NCBI GenBank assembly: GCA_030770425.1
Contig: JASJFT010000022.1
Coordinates: 124,001 to 188,000 of the forward strand
Direction of reading: 5' to 3'
DNA length: 64,000 bases
Source of the DNA: Darksidea phi
Lineage: Eukaryota > Ascomycota > Dothideomycetes > Pleosporales > Lentitheciaceae
Part shown: one piece after another, positions 44,561 through 56,708 of the stretch
Layout of the letters: every line of letters begins with the position of its first letter
Numbering within the stretch: the stretch's first letter is position 1
Translations under genes and position numbers: made by a program
Notes under the pieces: model-generated
Databases searched by the model: none
The model's input: only the letters and a program-made list of their open reading frames with translations
What the model was told of the DNA's origin: nothing

Positions 44561-45330
44561 CACTGTCGCTAACTACCGTCTCGTGGGACTGTTATAATGC
44601 ACGTGCCCAGAGTTCCCCCCCTGGGCCATCGCTGGCTGACGGTTCGCATCATTAACCCGATCGCTCGGCGTAGGGAACTCTTATCATAGTGAGTAGTCTC
44701 CGGTTTGCTACGAAGGCTTGACGCACTCTGGCGTTGATGATTCCCTTGGCCTCAGCGAGCCTCGCACACATGCGCGTCTGGCCTAGGTATCTTTCGGCTA
44801 TCTGTCTCGAATCTGCGTACGTGCGAGCAAACTTCCATTGAAGTTTATGTCGTTGAAACCTTTACCACAAACGGTCATGAAATCACGCCACTCTCTCACA
44901 AGTTGGCCCCAAGTCCTTGTCGTGACTGGGATGTTGTTTCCCATGTTTCCTTTGATTCCCCGTTTGTCCGAAGAAAGAAAAAGAAAAAGAAAAAAATGGA
45001 GATAAACTTCCACATTCAAGGGCGTTGCTGGCTTGTGGTTGTCCTTGCTCACGTTCCTGACCGAAGAGAAAATACCTGCCCATGCAACTTGGATCCCCGA
45101 GCACGAACCGCTGTGCTTATGGCCCGTGCGTGCATAAACCGAAATGTTTCGGGATAGTAATATGCACGATCTCCAAGAGCCGCGGGCCCCATCTTGATGC
45201 TGAGATCCGACATTAGCGCCGGTTTTCGCTTGTCCCGTGAAGCTGCCTGCAGAAGCTTTGATGGCATGGGAGAAGGCACTCGTTCAGCAAAAAAAAAACC
45301 GAACTCCAAACGCGCAACTACGTATGGCAC

Positions 45331-45500
45331 CTAGCTAAATTTAATAGAAAAGCGAAACTACAACGTACTCTGATTATTTATAGAAGAGCGACACCCGAAA
45401 ATTATATATAAGAACGTATATAGAACTAGAAGACTTTATATTATTCAATAAGTCTAACTACTTTACAAGGGAGTATAAATCGGTTAACTAACTGCGAGCG
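45331..45500. repeat. AT-rich island, possible RIP-degraded repeat relic
   Basis: Composition changes abruptly to strongly AT/TpA-rich sequence (runs such as ATTATATATAAG and CTTTATATTATTCAATAAG) between GC-balanced flanks. This is what repeat-induced point mutation leaves of transposon copies in ascomycetes. No terminal repeats or coding remnants are visible, so the origin is inference. Confidence 0.4.
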
Positions 45501-46546
45501 CAATGCGTAAAGAAGTTTTTTAAAGTGCTGACCTTTCGCTGGCCGCGCGGAAGGTTTCTCTTCATGCCCAAGTCAGCCCATATAGTCGCCGACCCATCTT
45601 ACAAAAGGAACTCCCAAACCGAAAGACCGATAATTAGTCGCCGCCCAGCCGAACGGTCGGGCCGCACAGTTTCACTTAGATTGAGCGATCTCTAGAACTA
45701 AGCTGTCAAAGTCTCGACGGTAAAGAGCCATGTGTGGAAATTCCCGGCGATGTGCGGCATTACGTTTGTGGAAGAGACTGGGGTTATGCGTCCCCATTTT
45801 TCTTTATTCTTACTGGGTCTCATATCATCTAAGCTGCGAGTGCGTCTACCTACTCTTTTGAATCGTTCGCGCGTCAACTATTGTACAACTTCCTTGCCAT
45901 GCATATTACTCTTAGCGCGGGTCTGCTATTGATCCTTCATTTCGGCCCGGGTGGCTTCACTTTCTAGGATGAGAGCCACGCAAGCGTATCCTCTTGGCAT
46001 CTACCCCCACTGCTCTAGGAGCACTAAGAAATCCGTATTTCGTGGACGGATTCTAAGAGCAAACACCAGTGCCCTTGGGGAAATCACACGAGTGAGCTAT
46101 TATCGGGATCCACGGTGTGCATAACGGATTGACTTCTTCTACTTCAAGCCCATCGCTCGATGTTTTGAACTATCTATGCACGTGATGCTGTGGCCTGTGC
46201 GTGCACGTGCGTGTTGACGCTAGGCTGAACCTGACTTGAACTTCACATTCGCGACTCCCCCACCGTCCGCCGCACCTCCAGCGCACAAGGTCGCGTCGCG
46301 CACTTCTCACGATAGGCATAATCTACCTTGCCGCATTCAGGGCTGCATCGCGGCTCGCTCTTGTCTCTTCACTGCGTGCTCCCTTGCCTCCAACCCGCTT
46401 TTGTCGGCAGGTCGAGTGAGCTCTCCAGCTTGGGACACCCAGTCAGTCAGTGGCAAAGGCACTCAATTAAATTCATAGCAGAAGCAAGCTGACTGCCAAA
46501 ATTCGAACATTCCGCTTATAGGAGTCCGACGACAGCCGACGGCAGC

Positions 46547-49129
46547 ATGGCGCCCCGCGCAAGCTCAGCTTCAGAGGGCGAAGTCAACGAACACCAGCAG
46601 AAGGCAAACAGCACAAGCCAGCCCAGCGAACGCACGATTAACCGCTCAAACAGGGGCTTCGGACGTGACGGAGCTTCGTTTACTTCTCGTAGGTTTCGCT
46701 ATACACCTTATCAACCATCGCCGCCAAGGCTTATCGGTTCAGCGTACAACTATCGCGCCCTAAGTCGCTCGCCTTCTCCGTATCGCAGGCAGCGCACCCG
46801 CTCACCCTCGCCCTACCGCTTCAAGCGTCATGAATCTCGATCACCTTCACCATATCGTCATAGTCGAGGCCGAGGGCATGAGATCAACGATTCACGGCCG
46901 GCGCACAAACGTAGGGCGTCGCCCTCGCGTGGTGGTCGGCCGGACAAGCGGCATCACACCGATCGTAACAGGCAGAATGACCGTCGGCCAAAGTCTCACT
47001 TCGATGAAGTTCGGGCCACGCTTCAATCGGGTGCAGGCGACGACAGGAGGCAACCTAAGCCCATATCGTACGTCGACAACGAGAATCCCGCCCCAGTGCC
47101 CAATTTCGGCGACAGACTGAATCCAGCGGATCGGTTCTCGAAGCACGACAAGGACTGGGACCAGGGTGTCGCCTTCGAGCGGGAGTCTCAAGCAGATGGT
47201 AAGGCTGCTGTCAACACCCCGGTCACAGCATCCTCAATGCCGGGCATGTCCAAGGATGTCCAAATGTATGCTCTATCGTACCCTCACTGTATGCATAGCT
47301 AATGTGCTCTCTAGGACTATGGACGAGGAGGCAGAACTCTCACTTGAGCCAGCGATTGAGGATCAAGCACCTGTCCAAGAGACCCGTGAGGAAAAGAGGC
47401 GTAGGTGGGCAGCTATACGAGCGGCTGCCGAGAAGAACAAGGCAAAGGAAAGCCTTCTGCAACAAGCCCTTCTCGCCAACGCTTCCGAGAATACTACTCG
47501 CAACGTGGCATCACCCGCTGCAGCAACGGAGAGCTCGCATTCGTCCCCTGGCTCCCCTCATATCGGAAATTTAGACTCTGCCCCTGCTTCCCCGGACATC
47601 ATGGTTGTTGGCAAACAGGAAGGACCAAGCGAGGGAAACAGTCCGACGACCGGGAGCCCATCCGCAGCTGATTACGACCCTACCAAGGACATGCTAGACG
47701 ACCGTGAGCGTGCCGCCCAGAAAGCGCACCAGCAGGCAGAGATGTCATCGGATGCGTATAACGAGACAAATCCTAAGCTCCTCTCTACCTTGCCTGCGGA
47801 GAAGATCTTACCCGTCAAGAAGCAAAAGAAGGATTTCGACATGTTCAACTTCTCCGATGACGAGGACGAAGATGAAGAAGCAGTTGAAGAAGAGGCGAAC
47901 GAGACTGCCAAAGGAACTGTCCTCCATGAGAAGCTCCTCGACAATTGGGACGATCCTGCGGGGTACTATAAGATCATCGGCAACGAACTTGTCAATGACG
48001 GGCGTTACCGAATGATCAAATTCCTCGGTAAAGGTGTCTTCGCCAATGTCGCGCAAGCCGAAGACACGAGGAAGCCTAGTGACGGCTCGAAGCACGAGCT
48101 AGTCGCCATTAAGATGATCCGCAGGAACGATCTCATGAAAAAGGCAAGCCAGAAAGAAATGGACTTCTTGCGAAAAGTCAACGAGGCCGATCCGCATGAC
48201 AAGCAGCACATCATCCGATTACTTGGCTCCTTCGATCACAAGGGCCACCTGTGTGTTGTATTTGAGCACATGTCGAAGAACTTACGTGATCTTCTGAAAC
48301 AGGACACTAACGGACACGGCCTGTCCTTGCAAGCTGTTCGAACATACGCTCGACAAATGTTTGTTGCCCTGCGTCACTTGCAGAACTGCCAGGTCATACA
48401 CTGCGATCTCAAGCCCGACAACATCCTGGTCTCGGCAGACTTGAAGACAATAAAGCTCTGCGATTTCGGCACCGCTGTAGACAAGCGGGACTTAATGGAA
48501 CGCACTGAGTACATGGTCAGTCGGTTTTACCGCGCGCCAGAGATCATCCTTGGTATGGACCTCGGCTATGGCATCGACATGTGGGCCATTGGGTGCACCT
48601 TGTACGAGCTGTGGACGGGCAAATTCCTCTTCAGTGGTAATACCAACAATCAGATGGTCAAAGCGTTCATAGACTGCCTTGGATGGCCGACCGAAAAATT
48701 GCTGAAGAAGGGTGAACTGAAGAACGTCCGCGAGCATTTCGATGATGGTCCCCCACTGAAGTTCTTTAGTAGGGAGGTTGACCAGCACGGCAACGTAACA
48801 GCACCCACACCGGAATCCGAGATGAAATAGCACGCTAACTTCTGTAGGCTTCGGTTCGTACAATCCTGCAGCAAAAGAAGATCGCTCGCGACCTCAAGAC
48901 GCGGGTCCACGAGGTTGCTCGTGGCCTCGCCGCACAAGGTGGACCAACCACCACTGAGCTGAACGATTTTGCAGATCTTCTAGGAGCTTGCCTGAACCTC
49001 AACGTTGAGAAACGCCTTCAGCCCAAAGAAGCTCTCACACACAAGTTCTTTCCCCAAGCAAAGATGATACCGAGAACGACGGTTATCAAGCCAACGCTGG
49101 TCAGGCGGGGTAACACCGTGCGGAGGTAA
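46547..49129 (+). CDS. prp4: PRP4-type pre-mRNA splicing kinase
   Basis: Exons 46547-47265, 47315-48794 and 48848-49129, sum 827 codons (826 aa). The N-terminal 150 residues are Arg/Ser-rich with three 'RSPSPYR' repeats. A middle acidic segment precedes 'DNWDDPAGYYKIIGNELVND' and the kinase domain (about 490-820): glycine loop 'FLGKGVFANVAQA', 'LVAIKMI' Lys, catalytic loop 'VIHCDLKPDN', 'DFGTAVD', activation segment 'MVSRFYRAPEIILGMDLGYG'. The last exon completes the C-lobe ('KRLQPKEALTHKFF'). This DYRK/CLK-related spliceosomal kinase phosphorylates PRP1/PRP6-type factors to activate the B complex in the nucleus. The second intron (48795-48847) removes an in-frame stop at 48828-48830 that would truncate the kinase. 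Confidence 0.95.
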
Positions 49130-49888
49130 GCTTTTCATGTTTTGTGCCATGGATCTGCCAGTTGCTTGGGCCTTTTGATTATTGGGGATCGGAAGGTGGA
49201 CTTTTTGGACATATGGAGATGGACGAGGTCGAGGATGGGCATGCATTTGGAACGACCCAAGGAACGACTTTCCGGTCCGCACTTTACTCTATCATCGCCA
49301 GCGCATTCGACTCAAAGTAAGTACTCGCGTTGGCCTTTTCCTGGAGGGTTTCGTGCTGCCCACGAGCCTCCACTTTCCTTCCCCGCGATCGCTTGTAGGT
49401 CGCACAAAACATGCGTATGGAGTTACTTTTCATTCGGATTGGATGGCGCGGATTCTTCGGCTATATCAGGCCATGGAGTAAGGGTTTGGGGGCGTACCGA
49501 CCTCTTGGGAGCCGGTCATGCATGACTGGAAATGGATGGTGGGAGTTCACGTCTTTGGGGCCTATTTCCCACGTCCGATGCATGTATATACTGCGGGCAT
49601 ATGTATGCTGCACTACATACCCATCAACCCCTTCAGCGTCCTATGGCGACATGTAAATAATATCACCAAAAACATTGCAACACAACACAAGCGTGCGTAC
49701 GATCAGATATTCACCGAGCAAATATTCCATTATGGATGTCTTAGGTTGTGACACAAATCCACAAAGCAATGTCCCAAGCCACACAACCCAATGCCTACAG
49801 TAATACAATCTTCTCAAAGGACCTAATAAACACGCCTCTACGAGCGTGGCTCAAGCTAGCAATTGCTGACCACCCGATGGTACTCTTT
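49130..49888. other. convergent intergenic region PRP4 / PEX14
   Basis: 759 bp, expected to hold the two 3' UTRs. Only short frames; nothing else seen. Confidence 0.4.
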
Positions 49889-51157
49889 CTACGAACCAGC
49901 GCTCGCGTCAACAGCGGTGCCGCTCTCGCTCGTGTCTTTCTTTGCTTCATCATTCTTCTTGGCCGCGGCCATTTGCCAAGCGGGAATCGCAGCTCGCCCG
50001 TTTGCAAGTCTGCCGTAGGGGGAGAGGGCTGCAGCTTTTTCGGGGGCGGGGTTTGAGAGTGCAGGTGTGCTGCTTCCCTGTCCATCGACTGAGTTCGAGC
50101 TGTTTGGCTGCTCGTTTGGTGTAGCGGGAGCTGCGGTAGACTGTGGTGCTGAAGTCGAGGCCGCAGCGATACCGTTGATATTCGGAGTTGAGACTGAACC
50201 TTGCGACTGTGGCATGCCGTAGAAAGTAGATGGTGTCGTTGTAGGAGGCCTTGCACTTCCCGCGCCCATTCTATTCCCTACCAGCGTCTTCAAGCTCTTA
50301 AGCTCCGTCGATAACTCTTTCAACCTCGCATCACTAGCCTCCTTCTGCGCGTCCATCGCTTTGGGAATCAGATCTCTTAACCCTCTAACATCATCCTCTA
50401 TTCTCCTGTTATCGTCACCCTGTCGTTTTGACGACTCCTTCAAGTTCGCTAGCACGCTCTCCATTTCGCCCAGAGCATTGTCAAGACGGGTTGTACGGGC
50501 TTCTTCGGAAGCCTTTAGAGCGGCAGTGTCGGTGTTTAGTTGTTCTAGGAGGTCGAAGGCGCGCTTAAAGGACTCGTCAATGGAGGCTTTGTCTTGCTCG
50601 AGTTGCGGGGGCGTGGGGGGCGCGATGAGGGGAATTATATAGCGTTTTGCGGTAAAGTAGAGGCCGTAGCTTATGCCACCCATTACCGTGGCCATGATGA
50701 AGTAGTCGCGCCAGTCGCGCTTCGGGGGTCTGTAGTATTTTAGCTTCCACAACTATGAGCTATGCGTGATGCCCTACTCTGGAGGTGGCGGCTGTTGCCA
50801 GTACCCCGGCGGAGGGTAATTCCCATACGCCGGGGCCGATGATTGTGGTCTGTATGCATAGTTCGGAGGTGCAGAGGTCTGCTGTGGTGAAGAGGAGGGG
50901 TGGCTAGGGTCTTCGGCTGCGCGCGCGAGTGAGACGTCTATCTCTTCCTGCGTAAGGTTCTTGGACTGAAGGAAAGCAATGCGCTTTTCGATGGGTGCGT
51001 TGGCGACGGAGGGATCTCGGAGGACTATCGCAACAGTCAGAATGGTCGCGAAGCGTTCGTAGACAGTGACGTACAAGAGACCTAGGCCGATTAGTAGCGC
51101 TCATTGCGAAAGTTGGAATATACTTACAGCAGACACGACAAGGTCCTCGCGGACCAT
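49889..51157 (-). CDS. PEX14: peroxin-14 (peroxisomal import docking protein)
   Basis: Minus-strand exons 51157-51128, 51081-51075 (7-nt microexon), 51024-50778 and 50729-49889, sum 375 codons (374 aa). The N-terminal Pex14 domain is restored only by the microexon: 'MVREDLVVSA' + 'VSF' + 'LRDPSVANAPIEKRIAFLQS', then 'KNLTQEEIDVSLARA'. This domain binds WxxxF motifs of the receptor PEX5. A Pro/Tyr/Gln-rich linker follows, then 'PPKRDWRDYFIMATVMGGIS' beginning the single membrane segment, 'RYIIPLIAPPTPPQLEQDKA', a coiled coil (about 130-230) and an Ala/Ser-rich tail. It docks cargo-loaded PEX5 at the peroxisome membrane. The last junction (donor 50777, acceptor 50730) joins '..PPPPE' to 'PPKRDW'. 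Confidence 0.93.
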
Positions 51158-52743
51158 CTTGATGCTGGTTACCTCGAGTATAGAGGCTTGAATGATGAAC
51201 AGAGCATGGAGGCGAAATGCAGGCGATTGCGCTGAGCACGACGACGGCGGCGCCGCCGAAATGATGGAGGCCGGAATTGCCTCGGCCCACGTGTCGGGAC
51301 GTCAGCTGCACGGCCGGCTACCTTGTTCTCACTCCTCTTTGGGCAATCACAGGATCGTCTTCCCTTGTTCATTGAAATCGCCAGAAATTAAAGTCAATCC
51401 ATTTTTTGAGGTTCGGCACTTTGCTTGGTCGAGCAAATAAACGTAGTACATGGGGCTACCTTCTCAACATTGTTTCTCACACACCTTTCCGGACAGATGC
51501 GACTGTCAATTGCCAGAAAGATTTGCAGTTCTATTAGTTGCTTGAATGCGACTCTTGCTATTCATTCTTTCAAGGGGTCCAAGATTCGCACGATAACGTC
51601 CACTATAGATGATTGTATGTACACAGAATGCTAAACTTTCCGACAGATATCACTGCCACCCCATGGGTGGGAGCACTGATCTACCTCTTCGCTTTCATCT
51701 TACATAAGTCCACCTAAACGTCAAGACGGTGGAAACTGCATCACGATGATCACACTTCAGGCTCTCCTGGGTGCCGTAGGAGGAATTATTCTATCCTGGC
51801 GGAAAACACGCACTTCTCGCTGCCCGCACAGAATATATATGCCGGAACATCGAGTAGGAGTCGGCGTTGGCGAAGAAACCGCAAGTGCCGTTTGAATGGG
51901 TGTGTTCTGGCATGATCTAGAGGGGCTTTCGAACAAGCAGATGGTGATGCAATTCGCTTCGTTCATGAGCACGCTTGGGATACTACCTCGAGGCCACCAT
52001 TGTGAGTGCCTATACAAATAATCAACGATATTTTTACATCAGCGACGTTATTTACTGCATGACTCCAGGCTCTTGCCCTGCATAACCCGAGATGGATCTT
52101 TGGAAGTGGATGTTCGGGCGGATTCCTTGAGTTCACCATCGTGCATCTCTTACACGTGGAGACTGCCGCTCCAGATCCGGATACCCTAGCGCCCGCCATA
52201 CTTCCCGGGACCCATATTCCCAAACCATGAAGCGGGAAGCTCCGTGTCGGCTTTTATGTGTATAATTGCGAGAACCCGGTGGGAGCAAACTAGATCCCTT
52301 TGCACATATAGCTTTCCGCAGTCCCTAACGGATGACAACACGCTAGAAGTTAGAGAGAATGGAGAAAGTTCTTCGTCCAATGTGGCTTCAGCTGCTAGAA
52401 TAGCAAACGATGAGTTGGTTGTGGTCTTCGCACGTGAGACCTTCCTTCACTCCAGCGGCAAAGACAAACGCGTAACCCCGCCAGTCAATCAGTTTCGCTT
52501 TCACAACCTGCGCCGAACCGCCGACTTAGGGAGACAATCCGCATTGTTCACTTCTAGGACAATGAGCTTATTCTAACAATAGCATTTTTTGACGGAGTTT
52601 CCGAGCAACAAAGATAGTTCTTTGTTCGCTCTCGCGACTCTCGCTTCTGTCTACAACACCAAACCGACATTGTTGACTCTAACAAAATTATATGCATAGG
52701 ATCACAATCAAGAATCTAGGTACCGCTGCAGATCGGGACAAAC
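51158..52743. promoter_or_regulatory. divergent intergenic region
   Basis: 1.59 kb between the divergent PEX14 gene and the 616-residue protein gene. A 110-codon plus-strand frame at 52244-52576 has plausible composition but no family. Otherwise promoters and leaders. Confidence 0.4.
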
Positions 52744-54594
52744 ATGGACCGGAATCAAAACCAAAACGAGAAGAAGGAGCGGCAGACCGGCATCATCGAC
52801 GATGCGGCTGCGATTGCTATGATGGAGGCGCAAGCGCAACAAGGTAGGAGAGGTGGAGGCAAGAAGGGAGGCGGAAAGGGTAAACAGGGGTTCAACTTCT
52901 CCAAAGCGCAGAACGCTGGAGTGACCAAGCCAAAGCCGAAGGTAGCTCCCCACAACACTGGCGCACCGAAGGCCCATCCCGGCCCCCAGAAGGGTGCTAT
53001 ACCGAAGTCTAAAACCGCATTCACCAATTCGGCGAGCGCCGAAGCACGTTTCTACGAAGAAGACGGCCTGCGCATCCCACTATTCGACAAAAGCGGCAGG
53101 AGAAACACGCATGCAAAAGATGCCAATGTCAGCGCGACAAAGTATGGCAGGCCGTACCTCCTGGGCATGGTGCAGGACTACGCTGGTGAAGGCAAGGTAC
53201 AGGAGTTTGAGACTGTGAAGTCGTCGAAGAAGGAGATCGCGGCTTGGATCCAAGCTGTAGAGACGAAGGCCTTTGGAAATGGACCCGTCAAAGGAAATGG
53301 CACTGCGATGGAAGGTAGGAAGGTTGATACGGCGCCAAATCGGGCTCCAGCTCCCCCGAAGTCCAGGAACGAGAGTGGAAAGCAGAAGTCGATGGCCATG
53401 AGTGAAGACGCAAAAACACAGCCAACTCATATCTACTCGCAGAACGGGACCAATGGACAGAACAAGCGCAAGCGCGATGATGACGCCCCGGCAACGCTGT
53501 ATCAGCAAACGACGAAAAAAACAAAGGTTGAACATTCACAGCCAACAACAAAGTTCAGCCAAGCAGGTCCTCCACCCGGACACACTCGTCCGCAAAGGAA
53601 CCAAAATCAACACCAGAACGCGCAAATGTATCCGCAGTCCATCGAACAGGAAATGGCACCCTCGCGGAAATATCCTCAGCAACATCAAAAGCCCTCTGCA
53701 ATCCCACGGCCCAACAAGCAGGGAAACGTACCTTCCTATCGCAGAGCCACTGTCGCCAGTCATAACAAGGCGGGCATCCATGCCACCGAAACCTTCAAAA
53801 TCACAAAGCCGATGAAAAAGCCGGCCGTCAATGACGGAGACACGGATCTCTATATCCCCAAGATGGACAGTCTACCCAAGGGCCAGCAGCACCCTTTGAT
53901 CTCCGCCCTTGATCTCGACCCATATTGGGACCCCTTTAACACAGACATGCCGACGGGTGCCGCACCAACGCGTATTCTCAACCTTCCTAGTCAGCAAGCT
54001 CACGCTATTGTGACGGTTGAGTCGGACACCACCGTTCATGTCACGGAGATTCCGTACAAGGACACTAAGAAACATGCTGTCTCCGTACCTCGGCTTCAGC
54101 AGCAACAAGGAAAGCAGCCTCAAGCTGCAGCTCCGTATCTCAAACCCGGGCTGCACGGGTACGACGACGAAAACCACCGCTGGCACTTTCCGTCATCTGA
54201 CCCTTCTCTCACCACCGGCTTCGGCCACCAAGTCGAGCCCGCCGATGCCTCAGCTTGGGAGTCCGTCTTTCTCTGCGCAGGTCAGCAATCTGACCTCGTC
54301 AAGTCCCTTCACGGGGAGGTTGCTGCGTTAGACGCGCACGTCAACATGCTGAAAGCGGTTAGATCTGAAGAAGTAGAAGGTCCTGAGCTCCGCGACTTGG
54401 TTTCAAAGAAGGAGCGGAAAGAGCAATTGATGTTGGTGGCGGAGGAGAAGCTGAAAGAGATGGAGGGTGAGAAGGATGCCTTCCTGCGGGGGTACAGGGT
54501 AAAATATCCTGGTATCACAGTAGGGCAATGGCCGTGCGGGTGTGTGAAGGTGGGGAGTGGGGCTTGGGAGGAGGGAGATAGTGAGGAGGAGTAG
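52744..54594 (+). CDS. uncharacterised disordered protein
   Basis: A single exon of 616 aa from ATG 52744. The N-terminus is Asn/Gln/Lys-rich with a Gly/Lys tract ('RRGGGKKGGGKGKQGFNFSK'). Residues 95-160 look structured ('ARFYEEDGLRIPLFDKSGRR', 'YGRPYLLGMVQDYAGEGKVQ'). A Gln/His/Pro-rich stretch of 180 residues follows. The last 230 residues contain 'DTDLYIPKMDSLPKGQQHPL' and 'LDLDPYWDPFNTDMPTGAAP', then a coiled coil ('VAALDAHVNMLKAVRSEEVE') and 'PGITVGQWPCGCVKVGSG'. No known domain recognised. The basic N-terminus and Gly-Lys tract suggest nucleic-acid contact, which is inference. Confidence 0.8.
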   Translation: MDRNQNQNEKKERQTGIIDDAAAIAMMEAQAQQGRRGGGKKGGGKGKQGFNFSKAQNAGVTKPKPKVAPHNTGAPKAHPGPQKGAIPKSKTAFTNSASAEARFYEEDGLRIPLFDKSGRRNTHAKDANVSATKYGRPYLLGMVQDYAGEGKVQEFETVKSSKKEIAAWIQAVETKAFGNGPVKGNGTAMEGRKVDTAPNRAPAPPKSRNESGKQKSMAMSEDAKTQPTHIYSQNGTNGQNKRKRDDDAPATLYQQTTKKTKVEHSQPTTKFSQAGPPPGHTRPQRNQNQHQNAQMYPQSIEQEMAPSRKYPQQHQKPSAIPRPNKQGNVPSYRRATVASHNKAGIHATETFKITKPMKKPAVNDGDTDLYIPKMDSLPKGQQHPLISALDLDPYWDPFNTDMPTGAAPTRILNLPSQQAHAIVTVESDTTVHVTEIPYKDTKKHAVSVPRLQQQQGKQPQAAAPYLKPGLHGYDDENHRWHFPSSDPSLTTGFGHQVEPADASAWESVFLCAGQQSDLVKSLHGEVAALDAHVNMLKAVRSEEVEGPELRDLVSKKERKEQLMLVAEEKLKEMEGEKDAFLRGYRVKYPGITVGQWPCGCVKVGSGAWEEGDSEEE

Positions 54595-55892
54595 GTGGAG
54601 ATGCGTCGTGGGGACGAACTCGGAATTGCGCGCGATCTGGCTGGGATGAGAAGCCAAGTACACGGAGGTGACGGCAAGAACGGTTATGTTTCATGCCTGC
54701 ATTCGCATCAGCATCATTGATTGATATACTTTTTGTTTGCATTTCATGCACTGCTGCGGGGTGGGTTCCGTAGCTAGAGATAGATCACCAACGATTGTAA
54801 AATGTACATGTACTTGATTTTGACATAGCGCTGGTAAGGACGGGGTGACAGTAAAGTGGGAAGCGGTTGGAAATTGTAAGTATCGATTCGTTTTACCCGT
54901 ACGTGGTGTGCATGCAACGAAGCTTCCGAGACATGGTAAAAAAGTTTGCTAACCATGTCCGAAGTGATGATTAGTGTCAAACCCTTTCCAGAGTATGTGC
55001 TATTAACTATGACCTACAGAGGTAGCGAGAAGGTACTAGAAATAGAGTAACTTTCTCAAGCACATAATAAGAGAAAATAGCAGGTCTTACCGCGATATTA
55101 TGTTTCGGGAAGGTCGACGGCCATCCTTTGTACTGGTCTACGCTCCCAAGCACGATGACCCTGTTTAGATGACTAACATGGCGGATCCTGCTCTGCTGCT
55201 CAGGCCACGAATGCGCGCAATGCTCAATGGTGAGACTTTATTGTTCCACTCACTCTTATTGTTCAAGCGTTTGCGTGGTCTTTGCAACTGTGGCTCGATG
55301 CTGGGAGGCCGTTCGCTCTTTCCCATTCACACAACCCAGGCAAAGAGCAGAGCCTTGCAGCCACGTGCGTCTCAACTTCGGTACTGCCGGCTCCAGCGAC
55401 CAGCAGCATTCTATCTTCTACCGCTGGTTGCCTCGCAAATCGTACCGTATCACAATATTGCCGCAGAGCATAAGAACAATGATCGTGTAGGCCAAGTACC
55501 CTCGCCGCCCAGCTGTCAGACACCAACCTTCCCTCTGAGAGCCCGTGCTTTCTTCACTGGCAAAGACGTATGTTTCAAGTTACTATTGTACTCCAGGAGC
55601 GTCATCTATTCAACTTCGGTCAAGAGTCTGAATACCGTTTGCAGATCCTGTCGATAGACCGCTCTCTTACTCTCTTACCGCCTCGTCGCCTTCCTTCACG
55701 CTCACCTCCTCCACTGTACATCTACAAGCCATAAGGAGTCCGGCCAAGCAGCTTAGTGACGACATCAGCAGCTTACGGCGAGTACAGTTTCTCTCTTACC
55801 TTGGCACTCCTTGCGACTTCCATTCGCCATCTTATAGCGCTATATACACCAGAAGAGATCTCGTACCCAGTCCAGACACACCAAATTTGATC
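54595..55892. promoter_or_regulatory. intergenic region upstream of basic nuclear-type protein
   Basis: 1.3 kb between two plus-strand genes. The 162-codon frame at 55169-55657 has no recognisable content. The final 200 bp are pyrimidine-rich leader. Confidence 0.4.
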
Positions 55893-56708
55893 ATGGCCGC
55901 GGAAAATTCCCGCAAACGGCTTACTCCGGCATCTACCGCAGACGACACCTCAACAACTGACTCCACGCCTGAACGCCCAAGCAAGCGGCAGCGACAAGAT
56001 GACCAATCTCTCTTCACGAATGGCAATTGCTTGCCCGCATCCTACCTGACTCCTCCACATAGCGCAAGGCCAACACCAACACCAACAGTTTCTCTCGCCC
56101 TCAAGATTCCAGAGCATGTGCCTGACGACAAGGAGAAGCGTCAGTTGGCGAGCCGCAAAGGAGCAGCAAAGAAATGGGTTCCAAAGCTGCAGAATTCATT
56201 TCCAGATAAAAAAGAGGTTAAAAAGGCGTACAGCCTCAAGCTTATGCGCCATTATCCGCTACCCACGCCTGCCAAACCGAAAACAGGTTCGACATCCGCC
56301 TCAGCATCGACATTAACGCTGCCCCCCGCCACTCCATCCGCCGACGCAAACTTCATCAAACCGGTCATCCAAAAGTCCAGCCGCGTAACCAATCTTCTGA
56401 AATCCTTCCCTGCGCTCAGCATACCAGCACCAGCTCCTAAAACGACCACAAGGCATATCCAAGAACAGAAAGACCGCGACATACTCCGCAGCAACCGGGA
56501 GGGCACTGTATCGCAGGAAGCGGTGAAGCTAGCGTGGAAGAGCTTCGCGGAGCCGGACTATCCTAGAAGAGAGGTTATGGTGGAGTCGGCATTGCCGATT
56601 GAGGAGCTGGAGAAGGAGTATCATGGACAGCCTAATAACCTGCCGGAGTGGAAGAAACATCGGACGAGCAAATTTTTTGAGGAGAATGGGAAGAGAAGGA
56701 TGAGATAA
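55893..56708 (+). CDS. uncharacterised basic protein, probably nuclear
   Basis: A single exon of 271 aa from ATG 55893 (context ATCATGG). Near the N-terminus is 'SKRQRQDD', a nuclear-localisation-like cluster. 'KEKRQLASRKGAAKKWVPKL' and 'DKKEVKKAYSLKLMRHYPLP' form a basic region. The C-terminus has conserved-looking short motifs: 'DRDILRSNREGTVSQEAVKL', 'AWKSFAEPDYPRREVMVESA' and 'PIEELEKEYHGQPNNLPEWK'. I do not recognise the family. Confidence 0.75.
   Translation: MAAENSRKRLTPASTADDTSTTDSTPERPSKRQRQDDQSLFTNGNCLPASYLTPPHSARPTPTPTVSLALKIPEHVPDDKEKRQLASRKGAAKKWVPKLQNSFPDKKEVKKAYSLKLMRHYPLPTPAKPKTGSTSASASTLTLPPATPSADANFIKPVIQKSSRVTNLLKSFPALSIPAPAPKTTTRHIQEQKDRDILRSNREGTVSQEAVKLAWKSFAEPDYPRREVMVESALPIEELEKEYHGQPNNLPEWKKHRTSKFFEENGKRRMR

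Larger units (their letters stand above)
42544..46546. other. gene-poor region upstream of transcription factor
   Basis: 4 kb without an intact gene. It holds a coding-like fragment (43266-43541), a 10-bp hairpin (44536-44560) and an AT-rich island (45331-45500). Other frames are short. The last few hundred bases are the PRP4 promoter. Confidence 0.45.

Noticed and set aside
52244..52576. 110-codon plus-strand frame in the PEX14 upstream region
   Set aside because: Composition is plausible but there is no family, no splice context and no support beyond openness; left out as a gene.
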